Assembly (NCBI RefSeq): GCF_902364365.1
Contig: NZ_CABJDN010000003.1
Location: forward strand, 620,001-684,000
DNA: 64,000 bases
Reading direction: 5' to 3'
Origin: Bacteroides intestinalis
GTDB taxonomy: Bacteria; Bacteroidota; Bacteroidia; Bacteroidales; Bacteroidaceae
Numbering within the stretch: the stretch's first letter is position 1; each line of letters opens with the position of its first letter. The notes beneath the pieces were generated by a model. That model worked only from the letters and a program-made list of their open reading frames with translations, had not been told where the DNA came from and ran no database searches. Below are positions 46,723 through 55,927 of the stretch, piece after piece. Both the position numbers and the translations under genes were made by a program.

Positions 46723-49491
46723 CTATAAATTCTTCCGCTTCAAGAAATCCGTCGGACTTTCGCCAAATTGTTCTTTATAACACTTTGTGAAATAAGAAGG
46801 AGAAGAGAAACCTACTTCATAGGCAATTTCCGCAACTGTCATCTCGGAAGAAGCCAACAAGGAAGTTGCCTTCTTAAGACGTGCCTGGCGCAGCAATTCA
46901 TTGGGAGCATAGTTCGTAAGCGATTTCAATTTACGATAAAGCTGTACACGGCTCAACCCCATATCTTTGCCTAAGTCTTCCACATTCAGTTCCGGATCTC
47001 TCATTTTCTCCTCCACCAAAGACTTAAAGCGGGAAACGAAATCTTTATCGATATCACATATATTCTCTTTTGCCAATGTCTGATTATCACCAAAGAACTG
47101 CCGAAGCTGGCGACGGGAGTCTATCAAGTTCCGGATACGGGACAATAACAATTGGGAATTAAAAGGCTTGGATATATAAGAGTCTGCACCGCCATTATAC
47201 CCCTGGATGCGTTGTTCATCAAGCGAGCAGGCCGTAAGAAGGATAACGGGGATATGACAAGTCTGCAACTCTGTCTTCAGTCTCCGGCAACACTCTACCC
47301 CGTCCATACCGGGCATCATAACATCGGATACAATCACATCGGGAACATATTTCATTGCAAGACGAATTCCCGTAGCAGCTTCCGGAGCATCCAACACATG
47401 ATATTCTTCGGCAAGCAATGTTTTCACATAATTGCGGATGTCAGCATTATCGTCGATAACCAGAATTGTCGGGCGATCCGCATCTCTCGTTTCCTCCTCA
47501 CCTATAGGAAAATCGGTCTCGATTAATGTGGTAGAAACTTCTGCTTCTTCACTTGGAAGAGTAACCACCGTCGGGTGATACTGAGAAATACTCTGCGCCG
47601 GAAAAAGAACAGTAAAAGTCGCCCCTTTTTCATCACTATGGGCAGTGATCTGACCGCCATGCATCTCTACAAAAGCACGAACAAGTGCCAAACCAATCCC
47701 CGTGCCAGCCTGATGCCCGTCTATCTGATAAAAACGTTCAAAGATGGCATCAACTTCTTTGGGAGAAATATGGCTACCGGAATTAAATACTGAAAAGCGG
47801 AAATTAGTAGCTTCTGCCTCCAATCGAACCATAATCTTTCCATTCTCGGGTGTATACTTCACAGCATTGGATAACAAATTGAAGTAGATACGCTCCATTT
47901 TCTCACTATCTGCCATCATACGGAAATCCGTATCAGGGGTAGCCTCAAAAGAAAAGGATATATGCTTTTTCAACAACGCCATGCGGAAAGAATCGTTCCA
48001 GCCACGAAAACTGCTCAAAAGCTCGAACGGCTCCAGATGGAGTTCCATTCGTCCGTTCTCCACTTTTCGGAAATCAAGGATTTGATTAACAAGACGAAGG
48101 AGAATATTGACATTCTTCTTCATCAGTTCCAGTAACTGGTGCGGACGTTCTCCAAGAGATTTATCGGCAAGAAGTTGATTAACAGGATCCGCAATCAACG
48201 TCAATGGGGTGCGAAAATCATGTGAGACATTGGTAAAAAAGACCAGTTTGGCATGAGTTGCCTCTTCCAATTCACGGGAAAGTTGTTCCAGTTGTTCTTT
48301 CTGCTGAATGAGCTGTTCTTTCTGTTGTGTCAGTTGCTGTTTCTGTTCTTCCAACTTCTCCTTCTGACGAGACAGTTCCCGGTTCAAGCGATTTTTAGTA
48401 CGCAAAGACAGATACACGGCAACCAATAAGCCCACTACCAATAAAAGTACCAACAGACTACCATATAGCACAACTTGCTGCGTAGCATAACGGTCGAGGA
48501 ACTGACTCATCTTCCCGTTCATGGTTTCTATCTTCTCGTCAAGAGTAGCTATATGTGAGGTCTGCATCTGCATAATCTGGGCATTGGTAGCATCTACGAC
48601 AGAAGTTCCCAATACAGTCTCACGAGGATAATCACGTTTATTCAGAATGTCCATTGCAATCTGTATCACACGATCACCACCTGTAGGATAAATAAACGTG
48701 GCATCCAATTGCCCGTTCAGTACCTGCTCCACACCATATCCTTCACCAGGCAAAGCATCCGTACCGATAAAACGCATTTCTTCTGCCCTACCCTGCTGTT
48801 TAGCAATGTCATAAGCACCTGCAGCCATACGGTCATTCTGGGCATACACCACATCTATTTCCGGAAAACGCTTCAAAAGAGTGTCCATCCTTTCTCCCGC
48901 TTCCGAACGTAACCAACCGGCATCTTCACGAGCCAGAAGTTGAATACCGGGATAGGGAGATATCGCAGAAACAAATCCTTGATGGCGATCCATGGCAGAC
49001 GTAGAGCCGGTCAACCCAGCAATCTCTACAATATTACCCCGCCCATGAAGCATATTGGCTACATAATTACCTATAGCTTTTCCCAACTCATAATTATCCG
49101 CACCTATATAAGCGGTATATTTATCAGAAAGTATCTTCCGGTCGAAGACTATGACGGGAATCCCACGATCAAATGCTTCCTCTACCACCGGAGTAATGGG
49201 AGCAGCTTCATTGGGGGCAACTACAAGCAAATCTACCCCTTCCTGAATGAAATGGCGAATATCTTCTATCTGTTGTGCATTATCGTCTTTCACAGTACGA
49301 ATATCCACTTCCACTCCGTCATAGAAAAGTGCTTCGCGCAGCATTTCATTGTTCATCTGGTACCGCCATTCATCGTCACTGCATTGGGAAACGCCGATAC
49401 GGAAATGCACGTCGCGATGCGTACACGAAGCAGTCAGCCAAAAGAGGGAGAGCATTGGAATAAGCAACATTTGGAAAGTATATCTTCTCAT
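46723..49491 (-). CDS. hybrid two-component system with periplasmic-binding-protein sensor (fructose HTCS, BT1754 type)
   Basis: 922 residues. A lipoprotein-like or anchor signal (LTASC23) is followed by a type I periplasmic-binding-protein domain (about 28-315; GVDLLVVAPNEAAPITPVV, IGADNYELGKAIG, VYAQNDRMAAGAYDIA), a membrane helix (about 345-366), a coiled coil of repeating QQKEQL heptads (about 372-415), HisKA with His424 (NVSHDFRTPLTLI), HATPase, receiver with Asp723 (IVSDVMMPGMDG) and AraC HTH (VAEIAYEVGF). In B. thetaiotaomicron the protein of this architecture, BT1754, binds fructose and activates the levan/fructan locus. The fructan genes lie 6-17 kb away in this window. Own promoter at 49512-49519. 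Confidence 0.93.
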   Translation of the reverse strand: MRRYTFQMLLIPMLSLFWLTASCTHRDVHFRIGVSQCSDDEWRYQMNNEMLREALFYDGVEVDIRTVKDDNAQQIEDIRHFIQEGVDLLVVAPNEAAPITPVVEEAFDRGIPVIVFDRKILSDKYTAYIGADNYELGKAIGNYVANMLHGRGNIVEIAGLTGSTSAMDRHQGFVSAISPYPGIQLLAREDAGWLRSEAGERMDTLLKRFPEIDVVYAQNDRMAAGAYDIAKQQGRAEEMRFIGTDALPGEGYGVEQVLNGQLDATFIYPTGGDRVIQIAMDILNKRDYPRETVLGTSVVDATNAQIMQMQTSHIATLDEKIETMNGKMSQFLDRYATQQVVLYGSLLVLLLVVGLLVAVYLSLRTKNRLNRELSRQKEKLEEQKQQLTQQKEQLIQQKEQLEQLSRELEEATHAKLVFFTNVSHDFRTPLTLIADPVNQLLADKSLGERPHQLLELMKKNVNILLRLVNQILDFRKVENGRMELHLEPFELLSSFRGWNDSFRMALLKKHISFSFEATPDTDFRMMADSEKMERIYFNLLSNAVKYTPENGKIMVRLEAEATNFRFSVFNSGSHISPKEVDAIFERFYQIDGHQAGTGIGLALVRAFVEMHGGQITAHSDEKGATFTVLFPAQSISQYHPTVVTLPSEEAEVSTTLIETDFPIGEEETRDADRPTILVIDDNADIRNYVKTLLAEEYHVLDAPEAATGIRLAMKYVPDVIVSDVMMPGMDGVECCRRLKTELQTCHIPVILLTACSLDEQRIQGYNGGADSYISKPFNSQLLLSRIRNLIDSRRQLRQFFGDNQTLAKENICDIDKDFVSRFKSLVEEKMRDPELNVEDLGKDMGLSRVQLYRKLKSLTNYAPNELLRQARLKKATSLLASSEMTVAEIAYEVGFSSPSYFTKCYKEQFGESPTDFLKRKNL

Positions 49492-49511
49492 CTTTTCTGG
49501 TATTAGTAACG

Positions 49512-49519
49512 CAAATATA
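49512..49519 (-). promoter_or_regulatory. promoter of the fructose HTCS gene
   Basis: Minus strand TATATTTG fits TAnnTTTG, 20 bp before the ATG at 49491. Confidence 0.55.
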
Positions 49520-49713
49520 AAAATATTATCATAGGAATCGTTACCTGTTTCTTAAAAAACTCTCCAATCTACTAAATTATAACATGAATGCCTGTTGCGG
49601 AATTAAAGAGTAAATAAGCTTGTGTTCATAATATTAAATACCTTCAAGACATAAAGCAAGGGTACCTTAATAGAGCAATAGGAGAAATTAGTATCTCTGC
49701 CTGCGAAGGCTAA
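49520..49713. other. AT-rich spacer with no recognised content
   Basis: Between the HTCS promoter and array B. No gene or structure seen; the ogt stop is at 49858. Confidence 0.4.
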
Positions 49714-49802
49714 TGCGTTCCACCATGGAGAACATTACGTCCCCTTATAAGGAACATTGCGTCCCCTTATGGAGGGACGCAATGTTCCTTATAAGGGGAC
49801 GA
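49714..49802. repeat. array B: four 22-nt units with a perfect 28-bp hairpin
   Basis: Units at 49714 (23 nt), 49737, 49759 and 49781 (22 nt each). Words CGTCCC/GGGACG and TGTTCC/GGAACA are joined by TTAT-type cores in different combinations. A perfect 28-bp inverted repeat (49738-49765 with 49774-49801, 8-nt loop) results. It lies 56 bp past the ogt stop. Confidence 0.85.
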
Positions 49803-49857
49803 ATTAACCTTCGCTATCTTAATCTTTAACCCTCACAGAAAATCTCCTTAGCTTTCA

Positions 49858-50385
49858 CTAATGGTTCATGAATCTATCATAAAGATTAATTTCCAAGTCT
49901 AACAATCCCTTCTTAGCTCCCAATCCGCCGGCATATCCGACCAGCTTATGGTTGCTGCCAATGACACGATGACAAGGAACAAATATTGAAATAGCATTCG
50001 CTCCATTGGCAGTTGCCACTGCGCGGACCGCTTTCGGATTTCCCAGTTTTTGTGACAACTCACCATAAGATACGGTTTTACCGTAAGGGATATTCAGCAA
50101 TTCCTGCCATACTGATTTCTGAAAATCCGTTCCTATGAAGAGTAATGGGATGTCGAATACTTTTCTTTTACGGGCAAAATACTCTTCCAATTGAATAGCT
50201 GCCTTTGCAATCACTTCGGAACCATTTGTATCATAAGTAGTATGCAGTGCCTTTTGTACTCGTTTGTCGATTACCGCTCTGCGTTTTTCATTTACCCAAT
50301 CACACATACAAAGTTTACCCTCGAAGGAGCCAAGTATCAACTCACCATAGGGAGATTGATAATACTGAACCTGAATCATTTCCAT
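49858..50385 (-). CDS. ogt: methylated-DNA--protein-cysteine methyltransferase
   Basis: Repairs O6-methylguanine by irreversible transfer to its own Cys. 175 residues with the acceptor Cys138 in VPCHRVIG, the helix-turn-helix NPKAVRAVATANGANAIS, and an N-terminal region FGELILGSFEGKLC-like (SPYGELILGSFEGKL). No Ada N-terminal zinc or AraC domain. Own promoter likely (minus strand TACTTTTG, 50438-50445). It lies next to the contractile-injection remnant, but the two are functionally unrelated as far as can be seen. Confidence 0.95.
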   Translation of the reverse strand: MEMIQVQYYQSPYGELILGSFEGKLCMCDWVNEKRRAVIDKRVQKALHTTYDTNGSEVIAKAAIQLEEYFARKRKVFDIPLLFIGTDFQKSVWQELLNIPYGKTVSYGELSQKLGNPKAVRAVATANGANAISIFVPCHRVIGSNHKLVGYAGGLGAKKGLLDLEINLYDRFMNH

Positions 50386-50495
50386 ATACTCACCATTTAT
50401 ATATTACTATTGAATCAACCTCTCTATCACATGTTTACAAAAGTAAGTATTTACCTCAAAGGAGACAACTATTTCTACTACAATTTCCGTATTCA

Positions 50496-50690
50496 TCACT
50501 TCGGAAGTATACTCATGGAATGAACTCCATAATCATAACAATTCACCCGCTCGCCGGAAGACACACCAAACAGGACATCCAGACTTTGCTGAATATCCTG
50601 CTCATAAAGTACCTTATTCACAATCTTTCTGCCAGTATAGGTCAGCCTTTGCCCGGAAAGGTATCATTGCCTAATGTATACTCATACCCT
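50496..50690 (-). pseudogene. gp25-like baseplate protein fragment (frameshifted)
   Basis: Directly after the PAAR relic. The minus strand reads YTLGNDTFPGKG in one frame, then after a shift near 50642 continues for 48 codons to a stop at 50496 (KIVNKVLYEQDIQQSLDVLF then GVSSGERV). LG...FP, then E-DI-QSL and GERV are the pattern of gp25/GPW baseplate proteins. Family call rests on these spaced motifs and on the gene order VgrG-PAAR-gp25; moderate confidence. Confidence 0.55.
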
Positions 50691-51001
50691 TTATCCGCCT
50701 ATCATCACTGTTGGGCATCCGGTGGCTATCGTGCCACCATGTGCGGTGCTATCACCCATACGAGCTGCAGGTCTGCCACCTATCATTACAGTGGAGAACC
50801 TTTTACTATTGTATCCGGCGGTCCCACGCAGACGCACATGTCACCTACGACGGCTGCCGGTATTTTCCCTATCAAAACATTCTGCACACTTGGTCCGACT
50901 ATCGGGCCGCCCACATGCAGTATCGGCGAGGGAAACGCTGGGATCTGCATGGGGCAAGCGTGCATATCAGTTATTCTTGCTGCTGGAGGCATAGTTTTCA
51001 A
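50691..51001 (-). pseudogene. PAAR spike-tip protein with a one-base frameshift
   Basis: PAAR protein that caps the VgrG spike of contractile injection systems. MPPAARITDMHACPM, VLIGKIPAAVVGDMCVCVGP and DTIVKGS are in frame; then a single missing base near 50787 (GGTTCTCCACTG, where GGTTCTGCCACTG would be expected) moves the frame. The rest (TVMIGGRPAARMGDSTAHGG to CPTVMIGG) continues in the next frame to a stop at 50691. Without the shift it would be about 103 residues. Either a broken gene or a sequencing error. Confidence 0.85.
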
Positions 51002-51042
51002 ATTAAAAGTTATAAATTAAAAATCCATTTCCTAATTGTCCA

Positions 51043-51756
51043 TTAGTTTATCATGACCATCGCACCTTTGACGGTAGTTTGGCCCGAAGCTGAAAGTTCC
51101 GCCATGGCGTTGCCTTTAACGGTCGCACTCACTTTAGCCTGCATGTTCACGTTCAGTCCTTCCAGACTGACATCCTGCTTGGCGGTGGCGCTGATTTTTG
51201 AAGTGGCATCTATTGTGATGGCACCTTTCGCTTTCAGTGTGATATCTTTTGCCGACGAAAGGGAAATACCGCTACTGTTCATCACAATCTCGTTCTTGTT
51301 CTGGTCGGTCAGCTTGATATGCTTGTCGTCGTCACTGATTTCCACCGTGTTTTTTCCGGGAGTAGAAATCGTTATAACCTTCTTTTCCTCATTAAATTCT
51401 ATCCGCATCTTCTCACGGGTAACGATAGCTTTCATATTATTCTTGGCCTCGTATTCGTAGGGCGGTTTGTGCTTCGCACCATATATTCCACCCAATATTA
51501 CGGGATGCCCGGGGTCTTCATTCATAAAGCCCACCACCACTTCATCATCCGGTTCGGGCAGGAAGAAGTTACCTGATGCATTTGTGGCGTACATGGTGGA
51601 GAGCCTTGCCCAAAGCAGCTTGTTCTTTCCATCCATCCATGGCAATTCTATCTGAATACGGTATTCTTTCAGCGGATCGCCGTCCAGTTTCCTTACCACT
51701 GCCGCATGAAGTCCCTGCAAACCGGGCAAAAAACCGGAAGCGGAAGGCGATACCAC
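51043..51756 (-). pseudogene. VgrG/gp5 spike protein, C-terminal fragment only
   Basis: About 237 residues of a spike protein: the OB-fold start GLQGLHAAVVRKLDGDP, YRIQIELPWMD, LPEPDDEVVVGFMNEDPGHP, then a beta-helix of AKxx-type repeats ending TVKGAMVMIN. Wording matches the eCIS/BIS-type VgrG more than the Proteobacterial T6SS one. The gp27-like N-terminal half, about 300 residues, is absent: the frame runs upstream only to a terminator hairpin at 51824. A GTG at 51756 could start it, but a fragment is much more likely a relic. It is followed by the PAAR and gp25 relics. Confidence 0.85.
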
Positions 51757-51823
51757 ATCCGTTTCATCAGTAATGTTCAGGGATGAAACTTTTTTTGATG
51801 ATATGAAATGTATATAAAAACAG

Positions 51824-51857
51824 GTGCGCCCACTAAATTAAGCTTTAGTGGGCGCAC
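51824..51857. terminator. terminator downstream of the GH36 gene
   Basis: Perfect 14-bp stem (51824-51837 with 51844-51857, GTGCGCCCAC core), loop TTAAGC; minus strand continues into TGTTTTTATA. It separates the GH36 gene from the VgrG relic. Confidence 0.85.
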
Positions 51858-51889
51858 TTATTATAAAAATATCTTTGTCAGCAACCTAC

Positions 51890-54079
51890 TTATTGAGCAG
51901 TAAACTCAATCACGTGACTCTGAGTCGTAGCCAAACCGAATACATTCAAACCGACCTTCATCAGATAATCACCGGAGAAAACTTTTCCGTCAGCTCCTAA
52001 CTTTGAAGTAACAGAAGGCATTAGATTGATTTCTTCTACTTTATACTGTTTATTCGGATCCAGACCTTGTAATTTCACTGCTATCAGTTTCTCCTGAAAG
52101 CGGGGATGGATATCGTAAGCAAACAGTACAGCTTTGTTGGTATCCTTACTCACATAGTTCAATGCCATATGATTTCCTTCATAAGGAGAAACTAAACGAT
52201 ACTGATCACCATCCATAATAGCATTCTGCAGGCGTTTCCAATTGGCAACGGCTGTCTGGCAATAAGTCAGTTCGTCAGCAGTAAGTTCTTTCAGGCCAAT
52301 GTCAAAACCAAGCTTGCACATGGAAGCCACATCGGTACGGAATTTCACGGAAGTCGCCTTGTTCCAACTGGTCACATGAGCATCCATAGCTTTTGCCGGG
52401 AAGAATTGGGAGAAGCCCCACTGGATATAGATACGTTCTACAGGATCCGTATTATCGCTGCACCAGAACTCGGTAAAGTATTTCAGTGCTTCATAATCGC
52501 AGCGGGCACCACCACCGGAACATAGCATCATCGGGACATCAGGATAATTCTTCTTCACACGTTTCAGAACATTATAGATACCGCGGACATGGTCAATATA
52601 CAACTGTCCCTGTTTATTCTTCAGATACGGAGAATAGATATTGGTGATAGGACTGTTGCAATCCCATTTGAAGAAAGCAACTTCGGGATTCTCTTTCATT
52701 ATATTCTCTACAACACCATATACATAATCCTGCACTTTCGGATTGCTAAGGTCAAGCACCAACTGGTTACGATAATAATACGTGTCACGATTAGGCAGCA
52801 TGATCACCCAATCCGGATGTTTCTCGAAGAGCTCACTCTTTGGATTCACCATTTCAGGCTCAATCCAGATACCGAACTTCACATCTGCATCTTTGGCAGC
52901 TTTCACCAGAGCCGGAATACCACCAGGCAATTTATTATGATTCACATCCCAGTCTCCCAAACCTGCATGATCATCTTTACGGGGATATTTGTTCGCAAAC
53001 CACCCGTCGTCCAATAAGAACATATCTACACCCAGATGCTTGGCTTCCTTCATTAACTCAGCCAGTATCTCCTGGTTAAAGTTAAAGCCTGTATTTTCCC
53101 AATTATTCAGAAGAGTCAGACGACTGCCTTTACCATCTTTCAAACTATAGTTACGTGCCCACTCATGGAGATTCCGGCTACCTTTCCCAGCACCGTCATT
53201 GCTTAAAGTGAAGATAAATTCAGGGGTAGTAAACACTTCATTCGGTTTCAACTCATAGTTCGAAGCATAAGGATTGATGCCAGGGATTACGCGAAGGTTT
53301 CCTACATTGTCTACCTCAAAAGTGAAACGGAAATTACCAGTCCAGCCCAATGTACCCATCAATACGCTTCCCTGATCTTCACTGACCGGCTGATCCAGTC
53401 CCACTTCAAAGAAAGGATGCGTATGCATGGCGGCACGACTCCCCAACTTCGTATCGATCACTTTCTTACCGAACTGTAGCTGTTGGCTGCTCATTTGTGC
53501 TTCCTTCGCCCAGTCACTACTAAACTCAGTCAGGTAATAAGCTGAATTATTGAAATAAAGCATGGTAGAGGCATAGGTCGAAAGTATTACAGGTTTCTTC
53601 TCCTGATGTATGATTTCGCTCCAGGTCTTGATAACGTTTTCCTTCGGATAAGCCACATAATGCAGAGTGACATCTACCGGATACTTGTCGTCACGCAGAT
53701 TGATCACAGTCTCCGTACCACCGTCAACCGCCTTAGAGGAAGAAGAAACATAATACAGGATAGTGGACGGATTGCCATCGTTATGAGTAATAGCAATGAC
53801 CGGTTCAAAGTAATCTTCATTACCCGAACCGCTATATACTTCCCAACCACGCCGGCTTACACTACCATCGGCACCTGCATGGATACTCCAGCTGAAATTA
53901 TTCAGATCCTGTTCATGCAATAGTTTCTCACCTAAATAAGTTTGATATAGACGACCATTATCGCCTACCTGAAGCACCAGGTCGGTATTGTCCGTAGAAA
54001 TGCGGATCGTTTTGTTTTCCGCTGCATGAGTATACGATAAAGTAGCGCATGCAAAAAGGGTTACAAGTAAATTTTTCAT
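51890..54079 (-). CDS. GH36 alpha-galactosidase
   Basis: Removes terminal alpha-1,6-galactose from raffinose-type sugars or galactomannan; exported by a signal peptide (LLVTLFACATLSYTHAA). 729 residues from the ATG at 54079; a TTG three codons upstream is not needed. The N-terminal beta-sandwich runs to about residue 320. Barrel motifs: LLDDGWF (substrate Asp pair), GIWIEPEMV, KWDCN with nucleophile Asp473, and CSDNTDP with acid/base Asp542. Single-gene unit with its own -7 box and a terminator. The truncated tail of an outer-membrane barrel gene sits upstream, so a larger PUL may have stood here. Confidence 0.93.
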   Translation of the reverse strand: MKNLLVTLFACATLSYTHAAENKTIRISTDNTDLVLQVGDNGRLYQTYLGEKLLHEQDLNNFSWSIHAGADGSVSRRGWEVYSGSGNEDYFEPVIAITHNDGNPSTILYYVSSSSKAVDGGTETVINLRDDKYPVDVTLHYVAYPKENVIKTWSEIIHQEKKPVILSTYASTMLYFNNSAYYLTEFSSDWAKEAQMSSQQLQFGKKVIDTKLGSRAAMHTHPFFEVGLDQPVSEDQGSVLMGTLGWTGNFRFTFEVDNVGNLRVIPGINPYASNYELKPNEVFTTPEFIFTLSNDGAGKGSRNLHEWARNYSLKDGKGSRLTLLNNWENTGFNFNQEILAELMKEAKHLGVDMFLLDDGWFANKYPRKDDHAGLGDWDVNHNKLPGGIPALVKAAKDADVKFGIWIEPEMVNPKSELFEKHPDWVIMLPNRDTYYYRNQLVLDLSNPKVQDYVYGVVENIMKENPEVAFFKWDCNSPITNIYSPYLKNKQGQLYIDHVRGIYNVLKRVKKNYPDVPMMLCSGGGARCDYEALKYFTEFWCSDNTDPVERIYIQWGFSQFFPAKAMDAHVTSWNKATSVKFRTDVASMCKLGFDIGLKELTADELTYCQTAVANWKRLQNAIMDGDQYRLVSPYEGNHMALNYVSKDTNKAVLFAYDIHPRFQEKLIAVKLQGLDPNKQYKVEEINLMPSVTSKLGADGKVFSGDYLMKVGLNVFGLATTQSHVIEFTAQ

Positions 54080-54100
54080 GGTATACAATCAATTTAGTTA

Positions 54101-54108
54101 CAAAAATA
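54101..54108 (-). promoter_or_regulatory. -7 box of the GH36 gene
   Basis: Minus strand TATTTTTG, about 22 bp before the ATG at 54079. Confidence 0.5.
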
Positions 54109-54120
54109 TATTAATTAAAA

Positions 54121-54200
54121 TTAGAATGAAAGACTTGCACTGAATTCCAGCGTAAACGGACGCAAATAGTTGCCACTCATACCAAAAGTCGCCCTCCTGT
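54121..54200 (-). pseudogene. C-terminal remnant of an outer-membrane barrel (TonB-receptor-like) gene
   Basis: About 26 codons upstream of the GH36 gene, in the same direction, end ATFGMSGNYLRPF, TLEFSASLSF and TAA. Ending in an aromatic residue after alternating strands is the pattern of outer-membrane barrels such as SusC. The frame is closed by a TAG just upstream and there is no room for the rest of the gene. It looks like the scar of a deletion. Confidence 0.5.
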
Positions 54201-54384
54201 ACTATTCACCACAAACTATTTATAATCATCGGAGCGTAGTAAAGAATAAGGTTAAGATAAGAGATCGTTTTGAAAAGCAGGCATAGGAATTTTGTGCAGT
54301 AATGTAAAATCGTCTATTATATAAGACAAGATACTTTTTCTTAAAGAAAAGACATGTTCCTATTGCCCTTTCAAATACTTCTGT
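54201..54384. other. spacer before the MACPF gene
   Basis: No gene or repeat recognised. Confidence 0.4.
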
Positions 54385-54392
54385 TACTTTTG
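54385..54392 (+). promoter_or_regulatory. -7 box of the MACPF gene
   Basis: TACTTTTG fits TAnnTTTG; a weak -33 ATTG is 19 bp upstream. The ATG at 54432 follows about 33 nt after the expected start. Confidence 0.55.
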
Positions 54393-54431
54393 TCAACAGA
54401 TACGAGATAACAACTAGAAAACTATTATTTT

Positions 54432-55856
54432 ATGAAAAAGCTATTCTATTTTGTCATTCTGGCATGTATTTCATATGCATGTTCCTCAGATTCAGATTTC
54501 ACCCCGGAAGATGAAACTCCTTCTGATATCTATGAACTCAAAGCTATTCCTGACAAGGAAGTCATTTTCAAAACCTACCCGGCAAGTATGAAGCAAATTC
54601 TTGGTGCGGGCTACGATGTTACTGCCGACTACTTAAGTCCAGAAGCCATAAAAGCACCTATAATAGATTTGGAGAAATTGGAAAACAGCGATGAAGATAA
54701 TATCTATCGTATGCGGGCAAATGCTTCCGAACCCAGAGACTACGCTGGAGAAAATGCAACAACGTTCCTGACCGACATGACCAATAACCTAATACTGGGA
54801 GACGTAAAATCCAGGAATGCTCTATCGATCGGTACCATTCTCAAGCACAAAGAGTTCGAATCTGACTACAACCATTCTTCACAATATTCTTTTGCTTCCA
54901 GCGAACAGCTATTTACGGCGGAACGCTGGTACTTTTCGTTCTTCTATAACTCAGAAAAATATAAATACAGATACCTTACACAGGAGTTTGAAAATGATGT
55001 CGCCAGTCTGACAGCAGAAGATATCATAAACAAATATGGCACACACCTTTTAGTGGACGTCGGCATAGGGGCACGATTCAGAGGACTTTTCCGGACAGCA
55101 GTGCCTACAGCGACATCGGCTGCCAGCAGTGCAAGAATCACCTTACTCAGCGCTTTGACCAAAATAGGCCAGCAAGGTCTCTTTACCGGAAGCGGTGTCG
55201 GCGGATGGGAAGAAGAAGTGGCACAAAGCATAGGAGGCCAGCTTATACTGGAATTCTATGGAGGAAATACAAGCCTATTGACTTCACAGCCGATAACCGA
55301 TGGCTTCAATGCTTGGTGGAAGTCCTTCAATGAAGAAAATTATACATTGACTAAAATCACTCAAGACAAAGTTCTTCCTATTTATGAACTGATAGCGGAT
55401 GCCACCAAAAGAAAACAAGTGAAAGATGCCATAGAAAAATATATTTCCAACCAAAAGTTATCGTCTGTTTCCACAACTCCATTACTTCAGGCTTGGAATG
55501 GCAAAAATCACACATACGATACATCTTATTTAGATATTGCAGTGCACTCCAACAAAAAATACGAAGGAGCCGTTTGTTCCATCTACAAACAGCAAAGAAC
55601 ACATACCGTGCCTCTGTATTTATATAGCAATGGACAAAAACAACGTTTATCCATAGAGTCATTACGAGCAGACGCCGGATGGCAACTGGAAAAAGAACTG
55701 GGATATGTATATACTTCACCCGTAGACGGAGCCATTCCTCTATACGAAGCAGCAAATGAAAATGATTATTGTTACACTACAGAAGACAAACAGGAATATG
55801 GAATAGAAGGAAGTTGGAAGAAAAAAGGTATTGTATGCTACACAATGCCCTTATAA
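54432..55856 (+). CDS. MACPF-domain lipoprotein, possible antibacterial toxin
   Basis: 474 residues. Lipobox ISYAC gives lipidated Cys17. The MACPF domain has an N-terminal LGAGYDVTADYLSPEA segment and the signature YGTHLLVDVGIGARFRG (Tyr202-His205), without the classic GG that ends the motif in animal perforins. The C-terminal part (about 350-474) has repeats like VPLYLYSNG and IPLYEAANENDYCYTTEDK ending KKGIVCYTMP, which resemble a small carbohydrate-binding fold. Several Bacteroidales MACPF lipoproteins (BSAP-1 to -4) kill close relatives by acting on outer-membrane targets; that role is possible here but not shown. Single gene with its own promoter and a 3' hairpin. Confidence 0.85.
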   Translation: MKKLFYFVILACISYACSSDSDFTPEDETPSDIYELKAIPDKEVIFKTYPASMKQILGAGYDVTADYLSPEAIKAPIIDLEKLENSDEDNIYRMRANASEPRDYAGENATTFLTDMTNNLILGDVKSRNALSIGTILKHKEFESDYNHSSQYSFASSEQLFTAERWYFSFFYNSEKYKYRYLTQEFENDVASLTAEDIINKYGTHLLVDVGIGARFRGLFRTAVPTATSAASSARITLLSALTKIGQQGLFTGSGVGGWEEEVAQSIGGQLILEFYGGNTSLLTSQPITDGFNAWWKSFNEENYTLTKITQDKVLPIYELIADATKRKQVKDAIEKYISNQKLSSVSTTPLLQAWNGKNHTYDTSYLDIAVHSNKKYEGAVCSIYKQQRTHTVPLYLYSNGQKQRLSIESLRADAGWQLEKELGYVYTSPVDGAIPLYEAANENDYCYTTEDKQEYGIEGSWKKKGIVCYTMPL

Positions 55857-55883
55857 TACCAAATTACTTGCCATATAAATGAA

Positions 55884-55927
55884 TCTCCTTTATCATTACC
55901 ATATCAGAATAGTAATGATAAAGGAGA
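55884..55927. terminator. 16-bp hairpin between convergent MACPF and fructokinase genes
   Basis: TCTCCTTTATCATTAC (55884-55899) pairs perfectly with 55912-55927 around a 12-nt loop. No clean U-run follows on either strand, so termination may need a factor, or the element stabilises 3' ends. Confidence 0.6.

Noticed and set aside
49714..49802. Array B as a CRISPR array
   Set aside because: Units abut without unique spacers, are partly inverted and near-palindromic, and no cas genes are present.
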